Part shown: positions 1 through 10,130 of the stretch, piece by piece
Numbering within the stretch: the stretch's first letter is position 1
Layout of the letters: every line of letters begins with the position of its first letter
DNA from: Lycocorax pyrrhopterus obiensis
Lineage: Eukaryota > Chordata > Aves > Passeriformes > Paradisaeidae
Direction: 5' to 3'
Assembly (NCBI GenBank): GCA_014706295.1
Contig: JACSVZ010000001.1
Location: 1,673,740-1,737,739, forward strand
Length of the DNA: 64,000 nucleotides
Made by a program: the position numbers and the translations under genes
The notes under the pieces: generated by a model
Databases searched by the model: none
What the model saw: only the letters and a program-made list of their open reading frames with translations
What the model was told of the DNA's origin: nothing

Positions 1-114
1 TGCCAATCTGAATTTCTTTTAAAGCTGTCCTGTAATTAATGTAAAAACAGGCCCTTAGAAAATTAATGTCAGTGGGATTTACACAGCATTTGCTTTTTAA
101 TGAGTGAGATTTGT

Positions 115-292
115 CCCTCTGTGCTGGGCACTGAGAGGCCCCTCGAGGGCTGTGTCCAGTTCTGGGTCCTGGAAAAAAGAGTTTGAGGGGCTGGAGCAGC
201 CTGGGACAGTGGAAGGTGTCCCTGCCATGGAATGAGATGATCCTTAAAATCCCTTCCAAGCCAAACCATTCCAGGATTCCAGGATTCCAGGG
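115..292 (+). mobile_element. CR1 LINE fragment, 3' end, internally deleted
   Basis: Sense-strand CR1. An upstream segment resembling the CR1 'ctgtgtccagttctggg' region is joined directly to the terminal 'gagcagcctgggacagtgg' segment, so the middle of the 3' end is missing. It ends in repeats of 'attccagg', the usual CR1 tail form. Confidence 0.7.
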
Positions 293-722
293 AAGGGAAC
301 GGAGCTGGGAAGGGGCTGGAGAACTCTGAGGGAGCTGGGAAAGGGGCTCAGCCTGGAGCAAAGGAGGCTCAGGGGGGACCTTGTGGCTCTGCACAACTCC
401 CTGACAGGAGGGGGCAGCCGGGGGGGTCGGGCTCTGCTCCCAGGGAACAGGGACAGGAGGAGAGGGAACGGCCTCAGGTTGGGCCAGGGGAGGCTCAGGG
501 TGGACACCAGCAGGAATTTCCTCTTGGAAAGGGAGGTCAGGCCTTGGAAAGAGCTGCCCAGGGAGGTTTGGAGTGCCCATCCCTGGAGGTGTCCCAGGAA
601 GGCCTGGACGTGGCACTCAGTGCTCTGGGCTGGGGACAAGGTGGGCATCGGGCACAGCTGGGCCTCGATGGGCTGGGAGGGCTTTTCCAGCCTCAGGGAT
701 TTTGGGATTCTGGGATTCTCCC
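293..722 (+). mobile_element. CR1 LINE fragment, subfamily 'B', full 3' end
   Basis: Abuts the previous CR1 tail. It has the 'aactccctgacaggaggggg' core, the block around 'gtggcactcagtgctctggg', and ends in 'gggattctgggattct'. Near-identical copies lie at 16603 and 59628, which places it in a distinct, probably young subfamily here called B. Open frames on both strands at 244-820 are shadows of it. Confidence 0.85.
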
Positions 723-1361
723 CAACTTCAAAAGCCACACAACACATGTTCTCCCTGTCCCAGCCTTCTGTGCTGAGGGTTTTGGCACAGGGAGAGAAAC
801 CTGAGAGAAGTCAGAGCTGAGTGCGTGTCCTGCTCCAGACAGAATTTCTGTTTTCCATCCGCACTCTCCTTTGCTTCCCACTTTTCTGGAAGCCAAAGGG
901 AAAACTTCAGCCTTTCATCACCTGCATGAGTCTCCCTCCATCCTGCAGTGTCAGAGCACGGTGGCTTCTCAGAACCTCGGGAATGAGGTGGAGGGGTTAT
1001 GAAAATAATAATTAAAATAAATGAGGAGGAGAAAATTCACCCGGAGATGGCATTCCAGAGGAACTGGATCTGCCTGGGAATTGAGGCTGTCACTCAACAC
1101 AGCCCAGAAGAGCAGGAAATATTTTAAAACAACACCCCAATGTTTCACCCTGGCAGTTTGAAAATCAAATGTTTTGACTTTTCATTTCAAAAACGGACCC
1201 AGATTAAATAACTCAGCTAAGAAAAAGGCCTGACCTAAATGAGCTTTTTCCCTCTGGTCTTCCTGGTTTGCCTCCATCCCAAAACTTCTGCATCAGGGGC
1301 TGCTGGGGAACGTTCTGATAAATCATCCCATCACTTTTGGTCTTTTTTCTCCCTGGATCCA
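723..1361. other. Unique sequence, no gene seen
   Basis: Non-repetitive DNA. An A-rich patch lies at about 1000-1020. No frame has coding character. Confidence 0.5.
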
Positions 1362-1975
1362 AGAGATCTTTTATTTATTTCCATTTAATTTCTTTATTTC
1401 TTTCCATTTTATTTCTTTATTTATTTCCATTTAATTTCTTTATTTCTTTCCATTTTATTTCTTTATTTCAATTTTATTTCTTTATTTCCATTATTTATAT
1501 ATTTATTTATTTCCTTTATTTCTTTATTTATTTCCTTTATTTCATTTATTTCCTTTGTTTCTTTATTTCCATTTAATTTTTTTGTTTCCATTATTTATTT
1601 ATTTATTTATTTCCTTTATTTATTTCATTATTTATTTCCATTTTATTTCTTTATTTCAATTTTATTTCTTTATTTCCATTATTTATATAGTTATTTATTT
1701 ATTTATTTATTTCCTTTATTTCTTTATTTATTTCCTGTGTTTCTTTATTTATTTCCATTGTATTTATTTCCTTTATTTATATCTTTATTTATTTCCATTT
1801 TATTTCTTTCTTTCTTTCCATTTCATTTCTTTCTTTCCATTTTATCTATTTCTTTATTTATTTCCCTTATTTATTTATTTTTTCCATTTTATTTATTTCC
1901 ATTATTTATTTCTTTATTTCCTTCATTTATTTATTTGATTCCACTTGTTTTATTTCTTTATTTCCGCTTGTTTTA
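1362..1975. repeat. T-rich low-complexity tract (TTTA/TTTC type)
   Basis: About 610 bases built almost only from 'tttatt', 'tttcc' and 'atttc' words in irregular order. Plus-strand frames translate to Phe/Tyr/Leu/Ile strings of up to 127 residues, a composition artefact and not membrane proteins. Confidence 0.9.
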
Positions 1976-2693
1976 TTTCAGTAACAGAATTTGCAGGGGG
2001 TTCCATCAGGGTTTTTTTGCAGGTGGATTGCAAAGAATCAAATGTTTATGGCCAGCAGAGGAAAAGGCAGAAAAATAGGGGAAAAAAAAAAAGGAATAAC
2101 AAGAAAATCGTGGGCAAAGGAAAGGTCTCAAAAAACACAGATAAACACCTAAATGTGATTGCACGTAATAGCCCTCATAAAACTTCTGAATATTTTAAAT
2201 TTTCTGAGTATTTTAAATTTAAACTCAGTGCGTGCCAGGGATGGGTTATTCCCTGGAATCAGACTTAATCAGAGGTGCTTCCCACTGGGAAAACAAACAA
2301 CTTCCCACCTTAGTGAGCTTTTTCTCCCTTTTTTCTCCCCAAATATGCGGCAAATCCCAGATCCTCGCTCCAGCTTTTCCATTGGCAAGTGCCACCGCTT
2401 TTCACTGTCTCAACATCTGCACTGGGATCCGTGGGATTGCTACAAATGGGATAAAACTGAGAAGGATTTTCCCTCTTTTTTGTTTTTTCCTGGATTTAGG
2501 CACCCTGATATGATTCTCCTGATATCATAATGAGCTCTTGCCCCACTGTTTATTTTGTAGGATGCATGTAGGGATATTTTCCCAAAGGAATTCATTGTTT
2601 TCCTGTTAATGTAAAAAACGAGAATTTAAATATATTTTTCATAAGGACCTGATTTTAGAAAGAGAGGGGATCCAGGTAATTTAGTTACAAAAA
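1976..2693. other. Unique sequence, no gene seen
   Basis: AT-leaning sequence with a purine run near 2079-2100. No convincing coding or repeat signal. Confidence 0.5.
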
Positions 2694-2945
2694 TTGGAAT
2701 CCTGGAATCCTGGAATGGTTTGGTTTGGAAGAGATTTTAAGGATCATCCCATTCCATGGCAGGGACACCTTCCACTGTCCCGGGCTGCTCCAAGCCCCAA
2801 TGTCCAACCTGGCCTTGGACACTGCCAGGGATCCAGGGGCAGCCACAGCTGCTCTGGGAATTCCATCCCAGCCCCTCCCCACCCTGCCAGGGAACAATTC
2901 CTTCCCAATATCCCATCCAGCCCTGCCCTCTGGCACTGGGAAGCC
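2694..2945 (-). mobile_element. CR1 LINE fragment, subfamily 'A'
   Basis: Antisense copy: tail 'ggaatcctggaatcctgg', then the terminal block with 'ctgctccaagccccaatg', ending near 'ccctctggcactgggaagcc'. Subfamily A is named here by the sense motif 'ctgcccctggatccctggca'. It carries the 'ggaattccatcccagcccc' variant. Confidence 0.85.
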
Positions 2946-3155
2946 AAGGATCTGAGAAGGGATAAGGTGCTGAATAATCAGGAGCTCATCATCCTGACTC
3001 TTTCCTCCCGTGCCACTTTAGGGCAGGTAATGAAACCCCACTGATTAATTAACTCTGGAAAACCTCACTGGACTATCAGAAATCTTCCTCTTACCCAGGC
3101 AGGAGGAGGAGAGGGAAGTCTCTGGATTGGTGGGATTGTTCAAAGCTTCCCTCTG

Positions 3156-3257
3156 AAAAACCTGGGACAGTGGAAGGTGTCCCTGCCCATGGCAGGGGGT
3201 GGAACTGGATGAGGTTTAAGGTCTCTTCCGACCCAAACCATTCCAGGAATCCATGAA
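3156..3257 (+). mobile_element. CR1 LINE 3' terminal fragment
   Basis: Only the last 100 bases: 'cctgggacagtggaaggtgt' through 'accattccaggaatccatga'. Severely 5' truncated. Confidence 0.75.
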
Positions 3258-4117
3258 TATCTCCCTTGGTGTCCAGCCAGCAGAGAGAACAACAACTACA
3301 GAGGTCCCCCCAAAATGTGGGTGGCAGAGTAGGAAAGAATTGCTGGAAAAAGCTGGAAAATGCCGAAATCATATCAATTAATTTGCTTTTATTTCTTTGT
3401 ACAAAGCAGGTCATCCCTTTATTCCGGTTCAAGCCAGAGAACAAATTTGCTGTGAGGTTGAACAATTTTTTGAAAAAAGCCCTAAAATACAACTGCACCT
3501 CATACAGACACTCAAAATAAAAGCTATCCCATCCCTTCAGCTCCGTTTTCCTTTTGTCCAGACATTTCTGTGGCCTTCAGCGGGAAGCCAGCTGTGCTAC
3601 GGGAGGCACACGAAAAGCTAATTAAATCAAATACCCAAATTATCTGCAGCAAAGCTGAGCAGAAGCGACCAACACCAGATTTCCTCCTGTGTCACTTGAA
3701 ACTCGGGGCGTTTCTGTGCCGTCGGGGAATAACGCACAACGCGCGCGGTTTCTGTGGGATTGAAACATCATCCCATGGACAATGACATCATAGCTCAGGA
3801 AAAACCTCAAATGGCAATTCCAGAGGGTCGGAGTTAGCCAGTTCTGTCTCGAGAGCAGGGCCTGGACAACAGCCCTGGAATTGTCTAAGCTGAGGAACAT
3901 GTGAGAAACCCCAGTATCCGAAATAAAATGCAATATTCATTTTTATGTTTTTAATCACTTTTATCTGCTCAGTTCCCATCCTTGGGCATTGCTGAGCATT
4001 GGTCACAGGTGGGAACAGCTTTCCTGGGAATGCAGGTGTGGTTTTCCCAGGTTTGTGCTCACTTCCATGTCAGTGCAGGGCAGAAATGTGGGTCCTTCCT
4101 GAATACTTCGAGCAAAT
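3258..4117. other. Unique sequence, no gene seen
   Basis: Non-repetitive DNA. Short frames on both strands lack codon bias or recognisable domains. Confidence 0.5.
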
Positions 4118-4153
4118 AATGAGTTCCAACCCAAATCACTCCATGATTCCATG
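4118..4153 (+). mobile_element. CR1 tail remnant
   Basis: About 35 bases matching only the extreme CR1 3' end ('aacccaaatcactccatgat' type), directly before the minisatellite. Confidence 0.4.
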
Positions 4154-4160
4154 GCCAAAC

Positions 4161-4791
4161 AAGCAGGAAAACCTCTGGATGAACACCTGTAACAAGCTGG
4201 AAGCTGGGATGAGGACAGCACTGCTATTCCCTTTTTCCTGCCGCTGTTCCTTTTTTCCTGCTGCACCTTTTCCAAGCAGGAAAACCTCTGGATGAGCACC
4301 TGTGACGAACTGGAAGCTGGGATGAGGACAGCACTGCTATTCCCTTTTTCCTGCTGCTATTGCCTTTTTCCTGCTGCTATTCCTTTTTTCCTGCTGCTAT
4401 TCCCTTTTTCCTGCTGCTATTCCCTTTTTCCTGCTGCACCTTTTCCAAGCAGGAAAACCTCTGGAGGAGCACCTGTGACAAGCTGGAAACTGAGATGAGG
4501 ACAGCACTGCTATTCCCTTTTTCCTGCCGCTGTTCCTTTTTTCCTGCTGCACCTTTTCCAAGCAGGAAAACCTCTGGAGGAGCACCTGTGACAAGCTGGA
4601 AGCTGGGATGAGGACAGCACTGCTATTCCCTTTTTCCTGCTGCTATTCCCTTTTTCCTGCTGCTATTCCTTTTTTCCTGCTGCTATTCCCTTTTTCCTGC
4701 TGCACCTTTTCCAAGCAGGAAAACCTCTGGAGGAGCACCTGTGACAAACTGGAAGCTGGGATGAGGACAGCACTGCTATTCCCTTTTTCCT
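4161..4791. repeat. Nested minisatellite: 113-bp units with internal 20-bp units
   Basis: Five units start with 'aagcaggaaaacctctgga' at 4161, 4274, 4447, 4560 and 4713. Their spacings are 113, 173, 113 and 153. The longer ones exceed 113 by exactly 60 and 40, that is, three and two extra copies of the 20-bp subunit 'ctgctattccctttttcctg'. The last unit is truncated. Open frames here on both strands follow the repeat and are not genes. Confidence 0.93.
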
Positions 4792-5847
4792 GAGGCTCAA
4801 ACCCCCCTGAGCCAGTGGGAGCTGAGTCAGGTTCTTCCTGCTGGAATTGGCTTTTCCAACTGCGGCTCTGGGCAGGGAAGAGCCATCCCCCTTTTCCATA
4901 TTTATAAACATCCAGCAGCCAGGCATTTTTCCCTTTCTTCCCAGTGATTAAATGGCCATGAAATGTTTTCATTTGTTTGGCGCCAGAGTAATCAAAATCA
5001 GTCGGAACCGCGGCGATGAAGGGAAGGAAAACAAGGAAAACAAGGAGGCGTGGGATTGATTGTGCTGCTTCTCCTAGGAGCTGGCAAAACTTCCCCCTTG
5101 CAGACGAACATCTTCTCCAGCTGGTAATTATTCCCAGTCCTCGTGGCCTCTGTCCATCCAGGATGAAGCTTGAAAAGCTCTGGAATTGCTGTGGGAGCGT
5201 CGGAGCCGGCGTGTGCGTGACTCCGCTCCGGCAGGAGGGAGCTGCTCCCAGAAAACATTGGTGAATGAAATTTTCCTGCTTTCATGTCTGCCCCAGCTCA
5301 GATTCCGGGTCAGGCCTCCTGATCTCCAGCATCCGGTTGGAGCGGGTGTTTTCCACTACATCCATACAAAAATATTTCCATTCTAAGCCTTCAGCGGCTC
5401 GGCAGAGGCAGGGGAGTGGGATGAGGTAGGATGAGGGAGTTTAGGGGAAAAAAAAAACCCTCAGAAACAACAAGAAATCCTCCAGGTTTCTCTGCTTTTC
5501 AGTTAAAACCCCAACATTTTCTGCTCACCTCCTTAAAGCCACGTGGATTTCAGGGATGCTGGTTTTGTTTGCATTTTCCCTCCTATTTCCTGAGGTTTTC
5601 CCAGTCAGCTGCGTGGCCACAGAGGGCTGCAGGTGCGGCCCTTCCTGCTTTTCCACAGGAGCTTCCCAGGGCATTCCTCACTTCCTCCAGGAAAAGGCAC
5701 AATCCAAGTACTGCGGCACTCGAACTGCTCGGGATCAGCTGGGAAGAGCTGGAAGTTCAGGGGTTTCCTAAATTAAAAACCAAATGGACCCAAACCAGAA
5801 CTCAACCACTGAGGTGGAAAACTCAAAACCATTGAGGGAGGGCAGTG
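4792..5847. other. Unique sequence, no gene seen
   Basis: Non-repetitive. Several CpGs near 5000-5240 do not form an obvious island. No coding signal. Confidence 0.5.
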
Positions 5848-6074
5848 GTTTTAAACAGGAGGGCACGGGTGGATGGGATATTGGGAATAAATCCTGCCCT
5901 GGGAGGGTGGGCAGGCCCTGGCACAGGGTGCCCAGAGCAGCTGTGGCTGCCCCTGGATCCCTGGCAGTGCCCAAGGCCAGGTTGGAGAACCTGGGATAGT
6001 GGAAGGTGTCCCTGCCCGTGGAACTGGATGAGCTTTAAGGTCCCTTCCAGCCAAACCAGTCTGGAATTCTGTGG
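5848..6074 (+). mobile_element. CR1 LINE fragment, subfamily 'A'
   Basis: Sense copy from the 'gatgggatattggga' region to 'agccaaaccagtctggaatt'. A short internal deletion in the final block replaces 'gacattggggcttggagcag' with 'gagaac'. Confidence 0.85.
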
Positions 6075-6586
6075 GAGCTGCTCAGGGAAGCTGTCGAAGC
6101 TGCTGGCAAACCTCCTGTTGTTTTACACCCCAGGCTAACACCTGGATGGATAATCCAGGATAATTTCTATGGAAGGACTTTTCCAGCGCTATTGGCTCTA
6201 GGATTGATGACCCTTTGCAGAGAATTGACTTTACTTCCTCTCCAAGGATAAATTCGGCACAATATGCACTCCAGAGGCTCCAAGCTGGGATATTTTTCCT
6301 TTTGATGGACTCCTCTTGGCAGATGTGGATTTTGGGGACTCCAAACTCTGTCCTCGCAGCTTTCCCAAACTCCTGAGGGTGCCAGAGCTGTGGGGGACAG
6401 AGCAATGTCCTGAATGACTCCACTTTATCTTGTGAGCCTCCAAGGCTGAGCTGTTTGCAGGTAAGAGAAGAAAACAAATGTGACCAGCTGGAAATCTGGG
6501 TGAATTTTCTGTGTTAAAGTGCCCAAAATCTAAAAGAAGTTTTAATTTGGTTGGTTAATTAGGTTTTAAAATGTGAATGAGTCTTT
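6075..6586. other. Unique sequence, no gene seen
   Basis: Non-repetitive spacer before the microsatellite cluster. Confidence 0.5.
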
Positions 6587-6604
6587 TGTGTGTGTGTGTG
6601 TGTG
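6587..6604. repeat. (TG)n microsatellite
   Basis: Nine TG units, separated by only ten bases from the pentanucleotide tract that follows. Confidence 0.9.
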
Positions 6605-6614
6605 AGAAGGAAAA

Positions 6615-6895
6615 GGGGAAGGGAAGGGAAGGGAAGGGAAGGGAAGGGAAGGGAAGGGAAGGGAAGGGAAGGGAAGGGAAGGGAAGGGAAGGGAAGGGAA
6701 GGGAAGGGAAGGGAAGGGAAGGGAAGGGAAGGGAAGGGAAGGGAAGGGAAGGGAAGGGAAGGGAAGGGAAGGGAAGGGAAGGGAAGGGAAGGGAAGGGAA
6801 GGGAAGGGAAGGGAAGGGAAGGGAAGGGAAGGGAAGGGAAGGGAAGGGAAGGGAAGGGAAGGGAAGGGAAGGGAAGGGAAGGGAAGGGAAGGGAA
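6615..6895. repeat. (GGGAA)n / (AAGGG)n pentanucleotide tract, about 56 units
   Basis: An essentially perfect 280-bp run of 'gggaa'. The plus strand is pure purine with G triplets every five bases, so it could form triplex or G-quadruplex structures. Both strands are open in several frames (Gly-Lys-Glu-Arg or Pro-Ser-Leu-Phe strings), a simple consequence of the repeat. Confidence 0.98.
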
Positions 6896-7919
6896 ACCAG
6901 GCAGGATCCTAAATCTGTAGGATCACTCAACACCTTTACCAGGCCACTTGACAGTGGATTGCCAAGTTCCTTCAGATGTTTACAGATACAAATTCAGTTT
7001 ATTTACATTTCTCTAAATCCCTTTTCTTACTGAATATAGAGGAGTTAAAAAAAGACCACAGCAGTAAAAATTTAAGACAGGGGAAAAATGACTCCTCTGA
7101 AGGGTCAGGCATTCAAACGTGCAGGATTTCAGGCTTCCCCTGGACATGTTCAAGCACAGGGGCATCTGTTCCATGCTCTCCATGCTCAGCTGGAGGCATT
7201 TACTGGGACAATTCCCTCACCTGGCAAAGGCAGAGCCCAGCTCCTCCAATACCTCACCAAAGCTTTGTGCTGCCCCAAAATTGCCTCATCTTCTGGGAGT
7301 TTGAAGCCTGTTGACATTTATTTCTAGGAACTGAGGGAAGAGGAAGCTGAAAAACTTCACCACAGAGTTCTGAAGACTCCAGGAGCAGAGTGGGGGCAGA
7401 AACCCCACCACAAACTCTGCCTGAGACTTGTTTTGACTATCACCAAACCTTGCACTCTGTGGTTCTGCTGTTTCATCTGCTCTGCATTTCCTCACAGGCC
7501 ACCTCTCCACCAGCTGCCATCCCCTGGAGCCCTCAGCCAGTTTTGGGGAGACCCAAAAAGAAGTCTGGGCACAAGAAAATGGTTTAAATTTGGGGGTTTG
7601 TGTCTCATCTGCATTTTTTGCCACACAGACAGAAAACAGCGCTGGCTGTGCTGCCTTGAAAGTCTTTTTACTGCTCTGCCTTGGTTTGTCCACAGCAAAA
7701 TGCTCCTGCCTTGGACAGGAAATCCATTTAAATTCACCTGGAAAGTGCCGCTTGTCAAATAATTCCTTTAAAATGTTATCTACGGGATGTGGGGGCAGAG
7801 TTAACTGCAGCTTGGAAGCCCACAGATTGTCCTGGAGAGTTTAAGTAGTTAATTAAAACAGGCATTTATAAGTATCTAATTAAAACTGCAGCTTGAATAT
7901 ATTCCATTAGTATTAGGGA
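6896..7919. other. Unique sequence, no gene seen
   Basis: About 1 kb without recognised repeats. Overlapping frames of 60-135 codons on both strands show no family signature. Confidence 0.5.
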
Positions 7920-8224
7920 CATGAATCCCAGCATGGTTTGGCTTGGAAGGGATTTTAAGGATCATCTCATTCCACCCCTGCCATGGCAGGGACACCTCCC
8001 ACTGTCCCAGGCTGCTCCAAGCCCCAATGTCCAACCTGGCCTTGAGCACTGCCAGGGATCCAGGGGCAGCCACAGCTGCTCTGGGCACCCTGTGCCAGGG
8101 CCTGCCCACCCTCCCAGGGAACAATTCCTGCCCAATATCACACCTAACCCTGTCCCCCTCCAGCTTGAGGCCATTCCTTCTTGTCCTATCACTCCATGTC
8201 CTTGTCCAAAGTCCCTCTCCAGAC
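7920..8224 (-). mobile_element. CR1 LINE fragment, subfamily 'A'
   Basis: Antisense copy with a degraded tail at 7922, the terminal block, the 'caccctgtgccagggcctgc' variant, and upstream CR1 sequence to about 8224. The 367-codon plus-strand frame from 7921 starts inside it and is a shadow. Confidence 0.88.
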
Positions 8225-8439
8225 ATTTCCAAGCCTGGGAGATTTCCTCTGGCTGTGTAAAAGCCCAAACCATCAGCATTTCCTTACAATCTCTGTACTC
8301 CGTGTGCCTGAACAAAGAGAAGATTATCTGGCCCTGCTGTTTCCCTGAACAACAAAAATCACAACTCATAACTAAAAGTGATGAAAAACCCAGCAAACAC
8401 CTCCTGCCAACACGAGGCCTTTGTTTTCCAGACCAGTTC

Positions 8440-8790
8440 TCTCTCCGGGGCGAATCTGTGAGGGTGTCACTGCCCCCCTCGGGGTGGCACAGGAGGGCCA
8501 CCAAGGCCAGGTGCCCCCAAGCTGCCGGCAGCGCCCTCGGTGGCTCCTGCCAGCAGCGGGGACACGGCCACCAGCGCGGCCAGCAGCAGCCACTGGCCAC
8601 TGTGCCCCGCGCTCAGGGCCCTGCAGGGATGCAGGGACACGGCCCCGGAGCCAAAGGGCACAGCAGGACCCGGCAGCGCCGTGGGGCCGCACCGAGCGCG
8701 GCCTCACCGGGACGGCACCAGCGCCCCGAAGGCTGGGAAGGACCTGGCCCTGCTGCCAGACACGGAGCTGCTGCAGGGGCTGAAGAGGAG
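8440..8790. other. GC- and CpG-rich block with no assignable gene
   Basis: This block is clearly richer in G+C and CpG than its surroundings and lies downstream of gene copy 1. A minus-strand frame (8661-8467) has a hydrophobic stretch (WLLLAALVAVSPLLAGA) followed by small residues, resembling a signal peptide, and a pyrimidine-rich 'ccctgcag' acceptor-like site lies just before it. The frame lacks an ATG. It could be a decayed exon or CpG-rich non-coding DNA. Confidence 0.35.
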
Positions 8791-8792
8791 TC

Positions 8793-8936
8793 CCCACCCC
8801 TGGAGGTGTCCAAGGAGCACCTGGACGTGGCACTCAGTGCTCTGGGCTGGGGACAAGGTGGGCATCGGGCACCGCTTGGACTCCATGGGCTGGGAGGGCT
8901 TTTCCAGCCTCAGGGATCCCAGGATTCTGGGAAAGT
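8793..8936 (+). mobile_element. CR1 LINE fragment, subfamily 'B'
   Basis: Sense copy from 'cccctggaggtgtccaagga' to 'gggatcccaggattctgg'. It is truncated about 300 bases shorter than the B copies at 293 and 59628. Confidence 0.85.
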
Positions 8937-8954
8937 TATCCTAAAACAACAGAA

Positions 8955-9246
8955 AACTTGGACGTTGGGTCTTGGAGCCACCTGGGACAGTGGAAGGTGT
9001 CCCTGCCCACGTGTCACGATGTGATGAGGGAGAGACGCCTCTGCCCCAGTTAAGGGCAGATGAGACCATAGGACAGCGACAGAGGGATTTCATTGAACAA
9101 CAAGGATTTGATTTCCCAAGAAGTGTGAGGTAGGGAGAGAGAAAGAAAGAGCAAACACCTGTCAGAGAGGGGAAGACACAGAGCAGGAGACAATCAGCTG
9201 GAACTACATGAGCTTTAGGGCCCCTGCCAACCCCACCCGTTCTGTC
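8955..9246 (+). mobile_element. CR1 fragment split by a secondary insertion
   Basis: CR1 sequence runs from 8957 ('gacgttgggtcttggagcc') to about 9011 and resumes at about 9196 ('agctggaactacatgagctt') to the tail at 9246. Between them lie about 185 bases beginning 'tgtcacgatg'. The insert begins TG and could be an LTR fragment, but no complete LTR anatomy is visible. The CR1 part shares a private 'gacgttgg' variant with the copy at 17306. Confidence 0.7.
9012..9195. mobile_element. Possible LTR-like insertion inside CR1
   Basis: A foreign segment interrupts CR1 near 'ccctgccca'. Its first 53 bases ('tgtcacgatgtgatgaggga' onward) recur at 17464 at the same CR1 position. A GA-rich stretch follows. 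No primer-binding site or polyadenylation signal was identified, so the LTR call is tentative. Confidence 0.35.
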
Positions 9247-9405
9247 AGTGTAGAAGTTGTACGGACTCCAGAAGTGACCCCACAGCTGCTTTCGGCTGAG
9301 CAGCCGCTGCTCACAGGGACTCACCGGGCTGAGTGGGAAAACACATCAGCACCTCTGAGAGACAAGAAATGAAACCCGGAGACTCTTTTCTTGTGCCTTA
9401 CAAAC

Positions 9406-9411
9406 TTTATT
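9406..9411 (-). promoter_or_regulatory. Polyadenylation signal for gene copy 1
   Basis: Minus-strand AATAAA in the context 'ctaataaagtttgtaaggca', with cleavage possible 10-20 bases downstream near 9390. It fits the 3' end of a minus-strand transcript through copy 1. The corresponding signal for copy 2 is at 13643. Confidence 0.5.
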
Positions 9412-10130
9412 AGAAAATGCACAAATTCTTCAGTAACCGGAACAGTGTTCTGTCTTTCTTTGGCTGTTTCCTGGGAAATTATAATGCATCACACTTACAA
9501 CAAACTGTATATTCATGTTTTTATTTCATAGACTGTAATAGAAATATGCAATATGAAATAAAAAGAAATGATTTCCTAATTTTATTTATCCATTGCATTT
9601 TCTCTTCACTTTTGTATTCTTAAAATATTCTTCTTATTCTCCTTCTTACGAATCTTCTTCTTCTCTGCTATTCTAACTACTCTTCTTCTTCTCTGCTTCT
9701 TCTACATATTTCTAAATTCTTATTCTTTTTCCTCCTCTTATTACTCTTCTTCTTCAAACTACTTTTAAATTCTTATTCCTACTCTTATTACTCTTCTTCT
9801 TCTTCTACATATTTTTAAATTCTTATTCTTATTCCTACTCTTATTGCTCTTCTTCTTCTAACTACTTTTAAATTCTTATTCCTACTCCTATTACTCTTCT
9901 CCTTCTTCTATTTTAAAATCCTTACTTTCTATTTTTCTTTTTCTAACTTTAAATCCTTATTCCTATTCTTCTTCTATGTATTTTTAAATAAGTCTTCTCC
10001 GTCTTCTTCGTCTTCTTAGTCTTCGTCTTCTTCTTTGTCGTCTTTGTCTTCTTCATCCGATTCGTCGTCTTCGTCTTCTTTGGCTTCTCCTTCACTGTCT
10101 TCGTCTTCCTCATCTTCTTCCTGGTCAGTT
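9412..10130 (-). other. Putative 3' UTR of copy 1, with (CTT)n-like tract
   Basis: Plus-strand pyrimidine-rich DNA ('cttcttcttc' with 'aaattcttattcctactc' reiterations at about 9620-10120) reads as purine-rich GAA/AAG on the transcript strand. One minus-strand frame stays open to 9949 as a Lys/Thr-rich tail. A shorter, similar tract follows copy 2 at about 14030-14150, so both UTRs probably share an origin, with expansion here. Confidence 0.55.

Noticed and set aside
1337..2078. Phe/Tyr/Leu-rich 'membrane protein' frames
   Set aside because: Composition artefact of the T-rich low-complexity tract.
6559..7033. Gly-Lys-Glu and Pro-Ser-Leu frames of 110-147 codons
   Set aside because: Pure translations of the (AAGGG)n tract.
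7921..9024. 367-codon plus-strand frame
   Set aside because: It starts in an antisense CR1, crosses a GC-rich block and ends in another CR1. Its peptide is the CR1 shadow motif seen at many other loci.
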